A stretch of DNA of 64,000 nt from an uncultured Prevotellaceae bacterium (GCA_900318345.1 ONKD01000011.1:124001-188000); one strand, 5' to 3'. Shown: positions 8,685 to 18,400, counted from the stretch's first letter. Made by a program: numbers and translations. Notes: generated by a model from the letters alone, not told the origin.

Positions 8685-11600
8685 TCAATTCTTCTTGCTG
8701 CTCTTAGTGCTCTTTTTCTTCCCGTTGTCGGTGCTGGAATTGGTCGAGGCACCGCTGTTACCGCCTTTCCACTTGTTCAGGCGGGTTTCAATCTCGTTGA
8801 AGATGTCTTTCTCCTTGCCGGGATAGCTGCTCTTGAGGTCCTGCAAGGTGCCTCGAGCATCAGCCACTTTGTTCTGCTTGTAGTAGACGTCGGCCAGCGT
8901 GAGGAAGCTCTTGGCGAGCCAATAGGTGTGCGGGGTGCGAGCCTCGATGAGTTCGTTGATGGTCTCCTCGGCACCTGACAGGTTACCCACCTCATACTGC
9001 ATGCGCGACAGCTCGTAGGAGGCCTGTGCGCCATACTCATTATTCACGTCGCGGGCAAGCGTCCTGAAAGCAGCCTCGGCATCCTTGGTATTGCCCAACT
9101 GGGCAAGTGACAAGGCACGGTCAAGCGTCACTTCCTTCTCCTCGTTGGCAGTCAAGCCGCCACGGTCGAGCAGCAAACCGGTGATGTCCTGCACCTGTCG
9201 CCAGTCACCCATCTGCTTAGCGACACGCAGTGCTCCAAGCTGGGCCAACGTGCGGTTGTCGTCGCTGGTGGCACGCTCGGCAAGTTCCTTGTAGCTCTGC
9301 ATGGCCTCGGCATATTTACCCTGGCGTGAGTAGATGTCGCTGCGCATGGCAAGCGCATCCTGGGCGTAGGCAGCGTCGCCACCTGCCTGGAGGGCCTCGT
9401 CGATGGCGCTCAACGCCTCGTTATAGTTACCCTTGCCATAGTGATAGCGGGCAATGTAGTACTTGGCCTTGGCGACATAGGCACCAGCGGGATAGTCCTT
9501 GAGGTACTGCTGCATCTTGTCGATGCTCGGCTTGGTGTCGATGGCAGCCTTCTCGGCAGCCTCAAACGTGAGCCTCTCGACCTCGTTGACATCAATCTTG
9601 GGGGCATTGGGCACGCTGTTGAGGAACTTGCCGAACTCGGCGAGCTGGCCACGGTCGGCATAGATGAGTTTCATGTCCTCGGCAGCGGCCTGGGCCTCAT
9701 CGCTGGTGGGATATTGCTTGATGACCTTCTTGTAGGTCTCGATAGCAGCATCCTCCTTGTCCACGCTCTTGTTGACCAGCGCGGTCTGGAGCAGTCCCTT
9801 GCGCGCCTCGACGCTCTTGGGATAGGCCTTGAGCAAGGCGGCATAGGTATCAAGGGCTTCGTTATTCTTACCCAGCAGTGCCTGGGCATTACCCTTCTCG
9901 AGCATCGCCTGGGGTGCCAAGTCACTCTTGGGATAGGCCTTGATGAGGGCATCCATCTGCTGGATTTCGTCGGCATACTGGTGACTCAAACCCATCATGA
10001 TACCTTTCTGGTACATCGAGTAATCGCCACTGCTGTTCTTGTCGAGGCGAGAAGCCTGGTCATAGGACGATTGTGCGCCAGCAAAGTCACGGGCGTAATA
10101 CTGCGCGTCACCGATGCGGTTGTAGGCGTCGGCGAGCAGGTTATTGCTCAACTGCTTGCTGGCAATAGCGTTCTGGAAGGCCGTCTTGGCCTCGGGATAG
10201 CGTTTCTCATTATACAGGCTATAACCCAGATTGTACTGTGCCAAGCCATAGTTGTCATCGCTCTTGTTGGCGGTTTTCACATACTCCTGCTGGTTCTTAG
10301 CAGCCTCCTTATAGTTGCCCAAGCGGTATTGGGCCTCGGCCAACCACAGGCGGCTCTCGTTTAATGCGGTAGCATCATAGTTGCCCACGGCAATGGCCTG
10401 CTTGAAGTAGTCGACTGCCTGGGAATTCTTATTGTTGGCCAGTGCCTGCACGCCCAAGTTGTAGAGCACATTCTGTTTGGCCTTGAGCACCTTGGCACCA
10501 GGTTGCTTAATGCGGTTGATGCTGGTCAAGGCGCGCTCATAATCGGTCGTGTTCATGTAGGCATCGACCAGATAGCCCTCGACATTATCTTTATAACGCG
10601 AGTTGGGATACTCGTTGAGGAAGCCCTCAAACAGGTCAACGCTCTTGTCAAACGGAGTGCGGGCACCCTTGCTCACGCCCACGGCATAATTATAGTAGGC
10701 CGTCTCCCTCACGCTGCGGTCACACTCCATGGTGGCTGCACGCTGGAAGGCAGCGTTGGCGCCGTTCAAGTCATTGAGCTGACGCTTGGCTTGACCCAGG
10801 TAGAGGTAAGCGCTCTGGGTGAGGGCATCGCTCTCGTCGCTCACCTGGAGCATATCGTTGACCACCGCGTCATAATTGCCATTGCGGTAGTCGAGCACAC
10901 CCATCGTGTAGGCAGCGGTGCGGTAAGGCTCACCCTCACAGTCGTCAAGATAGCGGCGCAGGTAGGTTCGGGCCTCGGTATCGTTGCCCATGTGGTAATA
11001 GCTCTCACCCACCAGTCGGTTCAACTCGGCGTCAAAGTAGTCATTTTGCTGCTCGGCCAGCAGAGCCTTGCCCTGTTCAATGACCTGACGGTATTGTTTC
11101 TTGTTATAGTCGATCTGGGTAATGTAGTATTGGGACTGATAACCCAGCTCACTGCTTTGCGGGATGTGGCTGAACTTTTCACGGGCGGTATCGTAATCGC
11201 CACGGGCATAATCGAGATAAGCCTTGTAGAAATCGGTGGCACCGCTATAACGCGGGCTGTTCTCCAAGGCATAATACTGGCGCTCAGCCTCGTTGTAGTT
11301 GCCCAGCCTCAGGTTACAGTAGGCGCGGCGGTATTCCAGGTCCTCATCACTGTTCAAGTCGAGCGCGCGATTGCGCACGAGCGAATAGCTCAGCAAAGCG
11401 CTCTCCCATTGCCCACGATAAAAGTAGTAGTTACCCACCTTCATCTGGGCCTCCATGGCAAGGGCCGACGAGGGATAACGCTCGATGAACTGCTGCAGTA
11501 ACGCCAAGCTCGAGGGATCGCCCTGCTCAAAGCGGCTCATCGCGATATAATAGTCGGCCTGCTCCCGCATCGACGCGTCACAGGGCAACTGGGTGAGATG

Positions 11601-11762
11601 GCCCAATTGGTCGATCGCCCCAACATAATTGTGGGATTCATACATCTGCAGGCCGCGCTCCAGATAACCGGCTGCCTCGCTAGACATCACGCCGGGCTGC
11701 GCCACGGCAACAGTCGGAGCTGCCACGAGCACTGACATTAAGACTTTCTTGAATTTTACCAT
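8685..11762 (-). CDS. Large periplasmic tetratricopeptide repeat protein
   Basis: The 1025-residue product has a signal peptide (MVKFKKVLMSVLVAAPTVAVA) followed by TPR units almost to the end, for example NYVGAIDQLGHL, NYNEALSAIDEALQ and GKYAEAMQSYKELA. It ends with a low-complexity lysine/serine tail (KKKSTKSSKKN). TPR arrays are protein-binding scaffolds; this one should sit in the periplasm or be attached to the outer membrane. The next gene in the operon is a barrel protein 30 bp away, so the two products probably act together. Envelope assembly or secretion is an inference from this arrangement. A -7 box is present at 11847-11854. Confidence 0.85.
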   Translation of the reverse strand: MVKFKKVLMSVLVAAPTVAVAQPGVMSSEAAGYLERGLQMYESHNYVGAIDQLGHLTQLPCDASMREQADYYIAMSRFEQGDPSSLALLQQFIERYPSSALAMEAQMKVGNYYFYRGQWESALLSYSLVRNRALDLNSDEDLEYRRAYCNLRLGNYNEAERQYYALENSPRYSGATDFYKAYLDYARGDYDTAREKFSHIPQSSELGYQSQYYITQIDYNKKQYRQVIEQGKALLAEQQNDYFDAELNRLVGESYYHMGNDTEARTYLRRYLDDCEGEPYRTAAYTMGVLDYRNGNYDAVVNDMLQVSDESDALTQSAYLYLGQAKRQLNDLNGANAAFQRAATMECDRSVRETAYYNYAVGVSKGARTPFDKSVDLFEGFLNEYPNSRYKDNVEGYLVDAYMNTTDYERALTSINRIKQPGAKVLKAKQNVLYNLGVQALANNKNSQAVDYFKQAIAVGNYDATALNESRLWLAEAQYRLGNYKEAAKNQQEYVKTANKSDDNYGLAQYNLGYSLYNEKRYPEAKTAFQNAIASKQLSNNLLADAYNRIGDAQYYARDFAGAQSSYDQASRLDKNSSGDYSMYQKGIMMGLSHQYADEIQQMDALIKAYPKSDLAPQAMLEKGNAQALLGKNNEALDTYAALLKAYPKSVEARKGLLQTALVNKSVDKEDAAIETYKKVIKQYPTSDEAQAAAEDMKLIYADRGQLAEFGKFLNSVPNAPKIDVNEVERLTFEAAEKAAIDTKPSIDKMQQYLKDYPAGAYVAKAKYYIARYHYGKGNYNEALSAIDEALQAGGDAAYAQDALAMRSDIYSRQGKYAEAMQSYKELAERATSDDNRTLAQLGALRVAKQMGDWRQVQDITGLLLDRGGLTANEEKEVTLDRALSLAQLGNTKDAEAAFRTLARDVNNEYGAQASYELSRMQYEVGNLSGAEETINELIEARTPHTYWLAKSFLTLADVYYKQNKVADARGTLQDLKSSYPGKEKDIFNEIETRLNKWKGGNSGASTNSSTDNGKKKSTKSSKKN

Positions 11763-11846
11763 ATCAAATAGTTACAATGTTATTATTTCGATTCCTGACA
11801 CGCCCACACGCGGGCGAAAAATTGCCATTCACATTAATTTTAACTG

Positions 11847-11854
11847 CAAATTTA
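11847..11854 (-). promoter_or_regulatory. -7 box (TAAATTTG) for the TPR/barrel operon
   Basis: On the minus strand TAAATTTG fits TAnnTTTG. It leaves an ~85-nt leader containing a GC-rich hairpin (11801-11816, CGCCC/GGGCG). Confidence 0.45.
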
Positions 11855-12113
11855 ACCATAAATTGCCAAACAACACCCAAGAGACTTCTAAAATAATCCT
11901 AAGAAGCTGTTTATTTTTCTAAATTTTGTGCAAGTAGAGTGATTTGCCAAATCCATTTGAGCAAGTCTGAGGCTCAGCCTTAATCATCAAAAAACATGTC
12001 ATAATGTCGCCGAAGCATCGAAAAAAGGCTGATAATCTGCATGCAATGCTGCGGCAAATGGATGCAAAAAGAGGCGTAAATCAAGAAAAAGAGCGAAAAA
12101 AAAAGATTTGTTA
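11855..12113. other. Divergent intergenic region, no gene seen
   Basis: This AT-rich stretch lies between the TPR operon promoter and the ppiD-like gene promoter. No ORF, tRNA or strong hairpin was seen. Confidence 0.4.
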
Positions 12114-12143
12114 TTGCTATTATGTGAAAAATAACTACCTTTG
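12114..12143 (+). promoter_or_regulatory. Promoter for the PpiD-like foldase
   Basis: TTG (12114-12116), a 19-bp spacer and TACCTTTG (12136-12143) lie about 60 bp before the ATG at 12205. Confidence 0.65.
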
Positions 12144-12204
12144 CGTGTTTATTTGGCGAAAAGCCCTAAAATTGAACTAAATAAATTAATATAAACAATT
12201 GTAA

Positions 12205-14316
12205 ATGGCTACATTAGAGAAAATTAGGCAACACAAAAAATGGCTTGCCATCGTGATTGGCGGCGCATTGTTGGCATTTATTGCTCAAACAGCTTTTGAC
12301 GTCCTTGGACGCTTGGGTGGAAACACCATTGCTGCCAAGGTCGGTAATGAGAAGATCAGTATTCAGGACTATCAGCAACGACTGGAACAAGACGCAGCTG
12401 ACGACCAGCAGAACGATCAGCAGACCGACGCTGCAATTCGTCAACAGCGTGTGCTGGATGACATGATCAACGAGAAGCTTCTTGAACAAGAGTATGAGAG
12501 TCTGGGACTGTACGTGAGTGACAAAGAGCTCAGCGAGTTGATGATTGGTAAGAATCCCGCTCCTGCTGTTGTGCAGTTTGCACAGCAGGCTGGTGCCAAG
12601 ACTCCCGCCGAATTGTATGATTTCATCATGAACCCCGGCAAGCAGGGTATCCAGGAATCTCAAATTGCTGATTTGAAGCGCCAGTGGAATAGGCTTGAGA
12701 AAGACATCAATAAGCAGTACCAGTTCGCCAAGTTGCAGAACCTGATGGCCGGCTGTATGCAGGCCAATGACCTGGACCGCGCTCAGTTGGAGCTGGAAGA
12801 GGCTATCACCAACGTCGTAACCTATGCTAAGAAGGAATATGCTTCAGTGGCCGACGACAAGTATCCCGTGAGCGACGAGGAACTCAAGGCAAAGTGGGAA
12901 GAACTCAAGCCGTTGTTCAAGATGGACGAGGAAGCCCGCATTATCCATTATATCGCTGTTGACATCGCTCCCAATGCCGAGGATATCGCAGCTGCTAACA
13001 AGATTGCCGATGCTGCTTACATCGCCCTGCAGAAGGGTCGTGGCATTGACTCTGTTCGCCTGCTGGGCACCGTGCAGATCGATACTGCCAAGCTCACTCA
13101 GAAGGATCTTCCCATCAAGGTGCGTGACTTCTTCACCAGCGCTGAGGTGGGCAGCACCCGTCGCGACAGCGTCGTGAACAACCACCACGTGATGTATAAG
13201 CTCCTGAACAAGGCTGCTAGCCTTGACTCGGTAGACCTGGGTTATGTTGTAATCGAGGGTGACGCCAAGACTCAGCAGACTGTTCTCTCACAGCTCAATA
13301 GCGGCAAGACTCTTGACGACGTGAAGAAAGCCTATCCCCAGAAGGTTGATGGCAAGCTCAGCGAGTGGCAGCGTGTTTTCAACGCTCCTGACTCGATGAA
13401 GGCTAAGATTGCCAACGCCACTCCCGGCACCTACTTCATTTACAACTCCACTGAGAATGGTGGTGTGATCATGAAGGTGAACGATAAGAAGGCTCCCAAG
13501 ATGTTCTACACGCTCGCAACTGTCACCTATGATGCTTATGCAAGCACCAAGACCAGTGAGCAGATCCGTGACAAGTTCCAGGAGTTCCTCAACAAGAACA
13601 AGACCATCAAGGACTTTGAGGAGAACGCTGCCAAGGCCGGTTACAACGCTGTTGAGATGATGATCTCACCGAGCACCGCACAGTTGGGTCTGGGCATGTT
13701 CGGACAGGCTGGCATCAAGGATACCCGCAAGGCTATCAAGTGGGCTTATGACAACAAGAAGGGTGATGTATCGCCCATCTTCAGCGACAATAACAACACC
13801 TTGGTTGCCGTTGCCATCGATGAGGTTTACGGTAACGGTGGTTCTGGTCTGGGTTGCTCACGCAACAGTGATCCCGTTTACCTGCCCTACGACTTCAAGC
13901 AGGGTAAGGAGTTGCTCACCCAGCGCGTTCGCAACAGCAAGAAGGGTGATGACCTGATGAAGCAATACAACGGCAAGGCTAAGGACGTGAGCGGTTACGC
14001 TGCTCTCATGGGCGTTACCGTTGACACCGCCAACGTGGTATTCTCGGCTGGTGATCCCAAGATCGAGCCCAGAGTCGTTGGTCGCATCAGTGCTGCCAAG
14101 CAGGGTACCGTTCAGGGTCCCTTCAAGGGCGATGACGCTATCTATGTTTACCAGGTAGTTAAGCAAGAGAAGGCCGAGCGCAAGGCCACCAAGGAAGAGC
14201 TCGACAGCCGTTACGCTCAGAGCCGCGGTGCACAGATGTTTGCTAACCCGCGCACCATCAACGGCATCTTGAGCAAGTCCACTAAGGTGTCTAAGAGACT
14301 CATCGACTTCTTCTGA
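12205..14316 (+). CDS. PpiD-like peptidylprolyl isomerase
   Basis: The 703-residue protein has a short cytoplasmic N-terminus (MATLEKIRQHKKW), one transmembrane anchor (about 14-35) and then a periplasmic SurA_N-like chaperone segment (AAKVGNEKISIQDYQQRLEQ, and INEKLLEQEYESLGLYVSDKEL). This is the layout of PpiD, the inner-membrane-anchored foldase that helps newly exported proteins fold. Central and C-terminal segments (EARIIHYIAVDI, GDVSPIFSDNNNTLVAVAI) fit parvulin-like domains, which in Bacteroidota are often degenerate. The length agrees with Bacteroidota PpiD/SurA_N_3 proteins. It is followed by a terminator at 14363-14400 and is probably monocistronic and constitutively expressed. Confidence 0.85.
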   Translation: MATLEKIRQHKKWLAIVIGGALLAFIAQTAFDVLGRLGGNTIAAKVGNEKISIQDYQQRLEQDAADDQQNDQQTDAAIRQQRVLDDMINEKLLEQEYESLGLYVSDKELSELMIGKNPAPAVVQFAQQAGAKTPAELYDFIMNPGKQGIQESQIADLKRQWNRLEKDINKQYQFAKLQNLMAGCMQANDLDRAQLELEEAITNVVTYAKKEYASVADDKYPVSDEELKAKWEELKPLFKMDEEARIIHYIAVDIAPNAEDIAAANKIADAAYIALQKGRGIDSVRLLGTVQIDTAKLTQKDLPIKVRDFFTSAEVGSTRRDSVVNNHHVMYKLLNKAASLDSVDLGYVVIEGDAKTQQTVLSQLNSGKTLDDVKKAYPQKVDGKLSEWQRVFNAPDSMKAKIANATPGTYFIYNSTENGGVIMKVNDKKAPKMFYTLATVTYDAYASTKTSEQIRDKFQEFLNKNKTIKDFEENAAKAGYNAVEMMISPSTAQLGLGMFGQAGIKDTRKAIKWAYDNKKGDVSPIFSDNNNTLVAVAIDEVYGNGGSGLGCSRNSDPVYLPYDFKQGKELLTQRVRNSKKGDDLMKQYNGKAKDVSGYAALMGVTVDTANVVFSAGDPKIEPRVVGRISAAKQGTVQGPFKGDDAIYVYQVVKQEKAERKATKEELDSRYAQSRGAQMFANPRTINGILSKSTKVSKRLIDFF

Positions 14317-14362
14317 TAACATGACCGTTATCCCTGTCGTGGGGATGATGACACGTGAATAA

Positions 14363-14400
14363 AGCAGGCCTCGCGGAAATCTCATCCGCGGGGCTTGTTT
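14363..14400 (+). terminator. Terminator after the ppiD-like gene
   Basis: The stem AGCAGGCCTCGCGGA with TCCGCGGGGCTTGTT, two mismatches, is followed by T-rich sequence 46 bp after the stop codon. Confidence 0.65.
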
Positions 14401-14498
14401 CATTTATGCGGCATCGCCCAGTGGGCCCAAATCGGGCCAATTTGGGACAAAACCGCATTTTTAGCACACAAGATGCACATTATCTGAAAAAAAAAGCC

Positions 14499-14506
14499 TA
14501 ACTTTG
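14499..14506 (+). promoter_or_regulatory. -7 box (TAACTTTG) that rules out an upstream TTG start of sufE
   Basis: TAACTTTG overlaps the in-frame TTG at 14504, so that TTG cannot be the start codon. The ATG at 14537 is the expected start. Confidence 0.6.
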
Positions 14507-14536
14507 GAGGTTAAACCAAAGCATCATCATTTTTAC

Positions 14537-14971
14537 ATGTCAACAGTCAACGAGCGACAAGACGAAATCATTGAGGAGTTTGAAGGTCTGGACGATTGGA
14601 TGGACCGCTACAGCGTTATTATCGACATGGGCAACGCGATGCCCGCGCTCGACGAGCAATACAAGACGGCCGACAACCTGATTGACGGCTGCCAGAGCCG
14701 CGTGTGGCTCCAGGCTGACTGCATCGACGGCAAGATGCGGCTGCAGGCCGACAGCGATGCCATCATCGTCAAGGGCATCATCTCGATGCTCGTGCGCGTG
14801 CTTGACGGCGCCACACCCCAGGAGGTGCTCGATACCGACCTGTACTTTATCGAGCGCATCGGCCTGAGGGAGCACCTCTCCCCCACCCGCAGCAACGGCC
14901 TGCTGGCGATGATCAAGCAGATCCGCGCCTATGCCATCGCCTATCAGGCTCGCGACCACTCAGGTTGCTGA
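14537..14971 (+). CDS. sufE: SufE-family cysteine desulfuration protein
   Basis: The 144-residue protein is a SufE, which accepts persulfide sulfur from the cysteine desulfurase SufS and passes it to the SufBCD scaffold for Fe-S cluster assembly. The acceptor cysteine is C52 in the family signature DGCQSRVW. The flanking text (DNLIDGCQ, GIISMLVRVLDG, IGLREHLSPTRSNGL) is typical SufE. The start at 14537 is chosen because a longer reading from TTG 14504 would begin inside the promoter. No sufS, sufB, sufC or sufD gene is in the window, so it stands alone, 53 bp before a transporter that may be co-transcribed. Confidence 0.9.
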   Translation: MSTVNERQDEIIEEFEGLDDWMDRYSVIIDMGNAMPALDEQYKTADNLIDGCQSRVWLQADCIDGKMRLQADSDAIIVKGIISMLVRVLDGATPQEVLDTDLYFIERIGLREHLSPTRSNGLLAMIKQIRAYAIAYQARDHSGC

Positions 14972-15024
14972 GACGAAATGACAATACATTATTAATATAT
15001 TAACCAATAAACCAAAACAAAATT

Positions 15025-16611
15025 ATGTTTAAAAATCATCCCAAGGGTCTAATCCCTGCCGCATTGAGCAACATGGGAGAACGCTTCGGCTACTACATCA
15101 TGAATGCAGTGCTGCTGCTGTTCCTATGCTCCAAGTTCGGTCTTGACGAGGGCACATCAGGCGCCATCTATAGCGTCTTCTATGCCGGTATCTATGTATT
15201 AAGCTTAGTCGGCGGTTTTATTGCTGACCGCACCCAGAATTACAAAGGTACCATCCAGTGGGGTCTTGTCATCATGGCTATTGGCTATGTGTTACTTTCC
15301 ATACCCGTTGTCCATTCGGCCGGTAACCACATGTGGTTGCTGGTATTCACTTGCGTGGCACTGTTCCTGATTGCCTTTGGTAACGGTCTGTTCAAGGGCA
15401 ACCTGCAAGCTATCGTGGGACAGATGTATGATGACATGGAGGCAGATGCAGTCGCTGCCCGCATGTCCGAGGAGGAGATCAAGTCAATCAAGGATCGCCG
15501 CGACTCGGGTTTCCAGATTTTCTACGTGTTCATCAACATCGGTGGCCTTATTGCCCCGTTCGTTGCCCCGTTGCTGCGACAGTGGTGGTTGGGTGTCAAG
15601 GGCATGGTCTATGATGCAGGTCTTCCCGCTTTGTGCCATCAGTACCTGAAAGAAGGTGCCAACATGGCTGGGGAACAGATGACCAACCTCACCGCGCTGA
15701 TGGAGAAGGTAAATCAGGGTGGCCTTGACATGAGCAACATGGAAGCCGCTTGCAACAGTTACCTTGAGGTGTTCAACACTGGTGTTCACTACAGCTTCAT
15801 CGCATCGGTAGTGGCCATGTTCATCTCATTGATCATCTTCATCGTTTACAAGAGGCTCTTCCCGACCCCTGCCAAGAAAGAGGCGGCTGCAGTCGAGCAG
15901 TACACTGCCGAGGAGAAGAGAGCTATGGCCAAGGAAATCAAGCAGCGCATGGCTGCCTTGTTCGCAGTGCTGGGCGTATGCGTCTTCTTCTGGCTGTCGT
16001 TCCACCAAAACGGCCAATCACTGTCGGTATTTGCTCGCGACTATGTCATCACCGACAAGATTGCTCCCGAGATCTGGCAGGCTGTGAATCCGTTCTTCGT
16101 GATTGTGCTCACCCCCATTATCATGGCCATCTTCGCCGCATTGGCAAAGAAAGGAAAGGCCATTTCCACCCCGCGCAAGATTGTCATTGGTATGGCTATC
16201 ACCGGCTTGGCATACCTGTTCTTGGTCATCCTGAGCATGGGTTATGATTATCCCAATGGTGAAACCTTCCGCGCATTGGGTATTGACCAGCAGGCAGCCA
16301 TGAAGTCACAGTGGTGGGTACTGATTGCCACCTACTTCTTCCTGACCGTCGCCGAGCTGTTCATCTCGCCGCTGGGTCTGTCGTTCGTATCCAAAATTGC
16401 TCCCAAGCACCTTCAGGGTATATGCCAGGGCCTGTGGCTGGGCGCTACGGCACTGGGCAACCTGTTCATCTGGATTGGCCCGGTTATGTTGAACAAGATG
16501 CCCAAGCTGTGGATGTGCTGGGCCGTCTTCCTGGTTATCTGCCTCGTCGCCATGGGCGTCATGTGGGGCATGGTCAACTGGCTGGAGCGCGTTACTGGCG
16601 AGAAAGAGTAA
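15025..16611 (+). CDS. POT/PTR2-family peptide transporter 1
   Basis: The 528-residue multi-spanning protein belongs to the proton-dependent oligopeptide transporter (POT, MFS) family, inner-membrane importers of di- and tripeptides. Family marks seen are ERFGYY in helix 1, GNGLFKGNLQAIVGQMYDD, and FQIFYVFINIGGLIAPFVAP (the FYxxINxG signature). In helix 1 the usual ExxER motif reads NxxER (NMGER), so the first glutamate, linked to proton coupling, is missing. A soluble insert of about 70 residues lies near 190-260. A closely related transporter follows 90 bp downstream. The substrate cannot be told from sequence; peptide import is the family default. Confidence 0.87.
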   Translation: MFKNHPKGLIPAALSNMGERFGYYIMNAVLLLFLCSKFGLDEGTSGAIYSVFYAGIYVLSLVGGFIADRTQNYKGTIQWGLVIMAIGYVLLSIPVVHSAGNHMWLLVFTCVALFLIAFGNGLFKGNLQAIVGQMYDDMEADAVAARMSEEEIKSIKDRRDSGFQIFYVFINIGGLIAPFVAPLLRQWWLGVKGMVYDAGLPALCHQYLKEGANMAGEQMTNLTALMEKVNQGGLDMSNMEAACNSYLEVFNTGVHYSFIASVVAMFISLIIFIVYKRLFPTPAKKEAAAVEQYTAEEKRAMAKEIKQRMAALFAVLGVCVFFWLSFHQNGQSLSVFARDYVITDKIAPEIWQAVNPFFVIVLTPIIMAIFAALAKKGKAISTPRKIVIGMAITGLAYLFLVILSMGYDYPNGETFRALGIDQQAAMKSQWWVLIATYFFLTVAELFISPLGLSFVSKIAPKHLQGICQGLWLGATALGNLFIWIGPVMLNKMPKLWMCWAVFLVICLVAMGVMWGMVNWLERVTGEKE

Positions 16612-16638
16612 TCCCAAGCTTCACATTAATTAATAATT

Positions 16639-16681
16639 GAGAATCTAGAGGATCTAGAATATCTAGGTTTTCTAGATTCTC
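16639..16681 (+). terminator. Intergenic hairpin between the two transporters
   Basis: GAGAATCTAGA (16639-16649) and TCTAGATTCTC (16671-16681) form a perfect 11-bp stem, with further TCTAGA/ATCTAG pairs in the loop. It lacks a long T run, so it may be a partial terminator or an mRNA-stability element within a two-gene operon. Confidence 0.5.
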
Positions 16682-16701
16682 TAGTTAAAAAGATAAATAA
16701 T

Positions 16702-18243
16702 ATGTTTGAAGGACAACCTAAAGGACTATTCGCGTTGGCACTAGCCAACACGGGCGAGCGCTTTGGCTACTACACGATGATTGCCGTGTTTGCCCTCTTC
16801 CTCAGGGCCAACTATGGCCTGTCACCGGCTGTTGCCGGCACCATCTACAGTTCATTCCTGATGGTGGTGTATTTCCTGCCGTTGATTGGCGGCTGGATGG
16901 CCGATAAATTCGGTTTCGGCAAGATGGTAACCATCGGTATCATCATCATGTTCCTGGGCTATCTACTCCTGGCCGTTCCCCTGGGCGGTAACACCTTTGC
17001 ACTGATTGTGATGATCGGAGCACTGCTGCTAATTGGCTTGGGCACGGGCCTGTTCAAGGGCAACCTGCAGGTGATGGTGGGTAATCTGTATGACGACACC
17101 CGCTATGCTGCCAAGCGTGACGCCGGTTTCTCGATTTTCTACATGGCCATCAACATCGGCGCCCTGTTCGCACCGACTGCCGCTGTGAAGATCAAGGAGT
17201 ATGCCGAGACGACTTGGGGATTCTCGTCTAACGACGCCTATCACTTCTCATTTGCCGTGGCATGCGTTTCGCTGATTCTGTCGATTGCTATCTACTACGC
17301 CTTCCGCAGCACCTTCCGCCACTGTGAGGGCGGCAAGAAATCCGCTGCCAAGGCCGAGGACAATACCATCAAGGAACCCGAGTTGAGCAAGGAGGACACC
17401 AAGGCCCGAATCATCGCCCTGTGTCTTGTTTTTGCCGTGGTCGTATTCTTCTGGATGGCATTCCACCAGAACGGTCTTTCACTGACCTTCTTTGCCGACG
17501 AGTTTACGGCCAACACATCGAAAGGACTCGAGAGCATGGCCTTTGACGTGTGGAACCTTGTGCTGGTGATCTTCATCGTCTATGCCGGCTTCTCGCTGTT
17601 CCAAAGCAAGACGGCCAAGGGACGCTGTATCTCGGCCTCGATTATTGTCTTGGCGCTGGCCATTCTTGGTTACAAGTACAGCCAATCCATGGATACCATC
17701 GACATCTCAGCCCCGATTTTCCAGCAGTTCAACCCCTTCTATGTCGTGGCACTGACGCCCGTGTCTATGGCCATCTTCAGTTGGCTGGCCTCTAAGGGCA
17801 AGGAACCCTCGGCACCCCGCAAGATAGCCTACGGTATGGTTGTTGCCGCCGTCGCCTATGCCATCATGGCATTTGCCTCGGTAGGTCTGCCCATGCCTGA
17901 ACAGATTCAAGACGCCAGCGGCAACCTCGTCGGCAAGCACGTGGCCGACGTGACGCCCAATCTGCTCATCAGCGTCTATTTGGTGCTGACCTTCGGTGAG
18001 TTGTTGCTCTCTCCCATGGGCATCTCGTTTGTCAGCAAGGTAGCTCCTCCCAAGTACAAGGGTGCTATGATGGGCGGTTGGTTTGTATCCACCGCACTGG
18101 GCAACCAGCTCGTTCTGGTGGGTGGTGCCCTGTGGGGCAAGGTGCCCCTGTGGGTATGCTGGTGCGTGTTCCTGGGCGTATGCCTCGTGGCCGCCATCTT
18201 CATGTTCGCCATGATGAAACGACTGGAGAAAGTCGCCAAGTAA
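16702..18243 (+). CDS. POT/PTR2-family peptide transporter 2
   Basis: The 513-residue protein is a paralogue of the upstream transporter. It shares ERFGYY near the start, GTGLFKGNLQVMVGNLYDD, FSIFYMAINIGALFAPT and FGELLLSPMGISFVSKVAPP. The helix 1 motif reads NTGER, again lacking the first glutamate of ExxER. It has at least 12 hydrophobic helices and a charged cytoplasmic loop (about 210-235, rich in K and E). The tandem arrangement points to duplication of one importer gene and divergence in substrate range. The inferred role is di- or tripeptide uptake across the inner membrane, fitting an asaccharolytic or protein-using lifestyle. Confidence 0.87.
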   Translation: MFEGQPKGLFALALANTGERFGYYTMIAVFALFLRANYGLSPAVAGTIYSSFLMVVYFLPLIGGWMADKFGFGKMVTIGIIIMFLGYLLLAVPLGGNTFALIVMIGALLLIGLGTGLFKGNLQVMVGNLYDDTRYAAKRDAGFSIFYMAINIGALFAPTAAVKIKEYAETTWGFSSNDAYHFSFAVACVSLILSIAIYYAFRSTFRHCEGGKKSAAKAEDNTIKEPELSKEDTKARIIALCLVFAVVVFFWMAFHQNGLSLTFFADEFTANTSKGLESMAFDVWNLVLVIFIVYAGFSLFQSKTAKGRCISASIIVLALAILGYKYSQSMDTIDISAPIFQQFNPFYVVALTPVSMAIFSWLASKGKEPSAPRKIAYGMVVAAVAYAIMAFASVGLPMPEQIQDASGNLVGKHVADVTPNLLISVYLVLTFGELLLSPMGISFVSKVAPPKYKGAMMGGWFVSTALGNQLVLVGGALWGKVPLWVCWCVFLGVCLVAAIFMFAMMKRLEKVAK

Positions 18244-18258
18244 TCATCCCCCTTTTAC

Positions 18259-18346
18259 GAGCCTCAGGCTTGCAATACACCGCCACGCGCGGCCATCACA
18301 ACTGCCAGCCAGTTGGAGTATTGCGAGCCTGTGGCTCGCTTTTTTT
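18259..18346 (+). terminator. Long-stem terminator after the transporter pair
   Basis: The 20-nt arms at 18259-18278 (GAGCCTCAGGCTTGCAATAC) and 18318-18337 pair with two mismatches and are followed by GC and seven T (18338-18346). Confidence 0.75.
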
Positions 18347-18400
18347 ACCCATTTTATTAAAAAAGATAGCTGCTAAGCCCGATATATAAGGTCTTTTGAG

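Noticed and set aside
14504-14536. TTG as the start of sufE
   Set aside because: The codon lies inside the -7 box of the promoter, so the ATG at 14537 was used.
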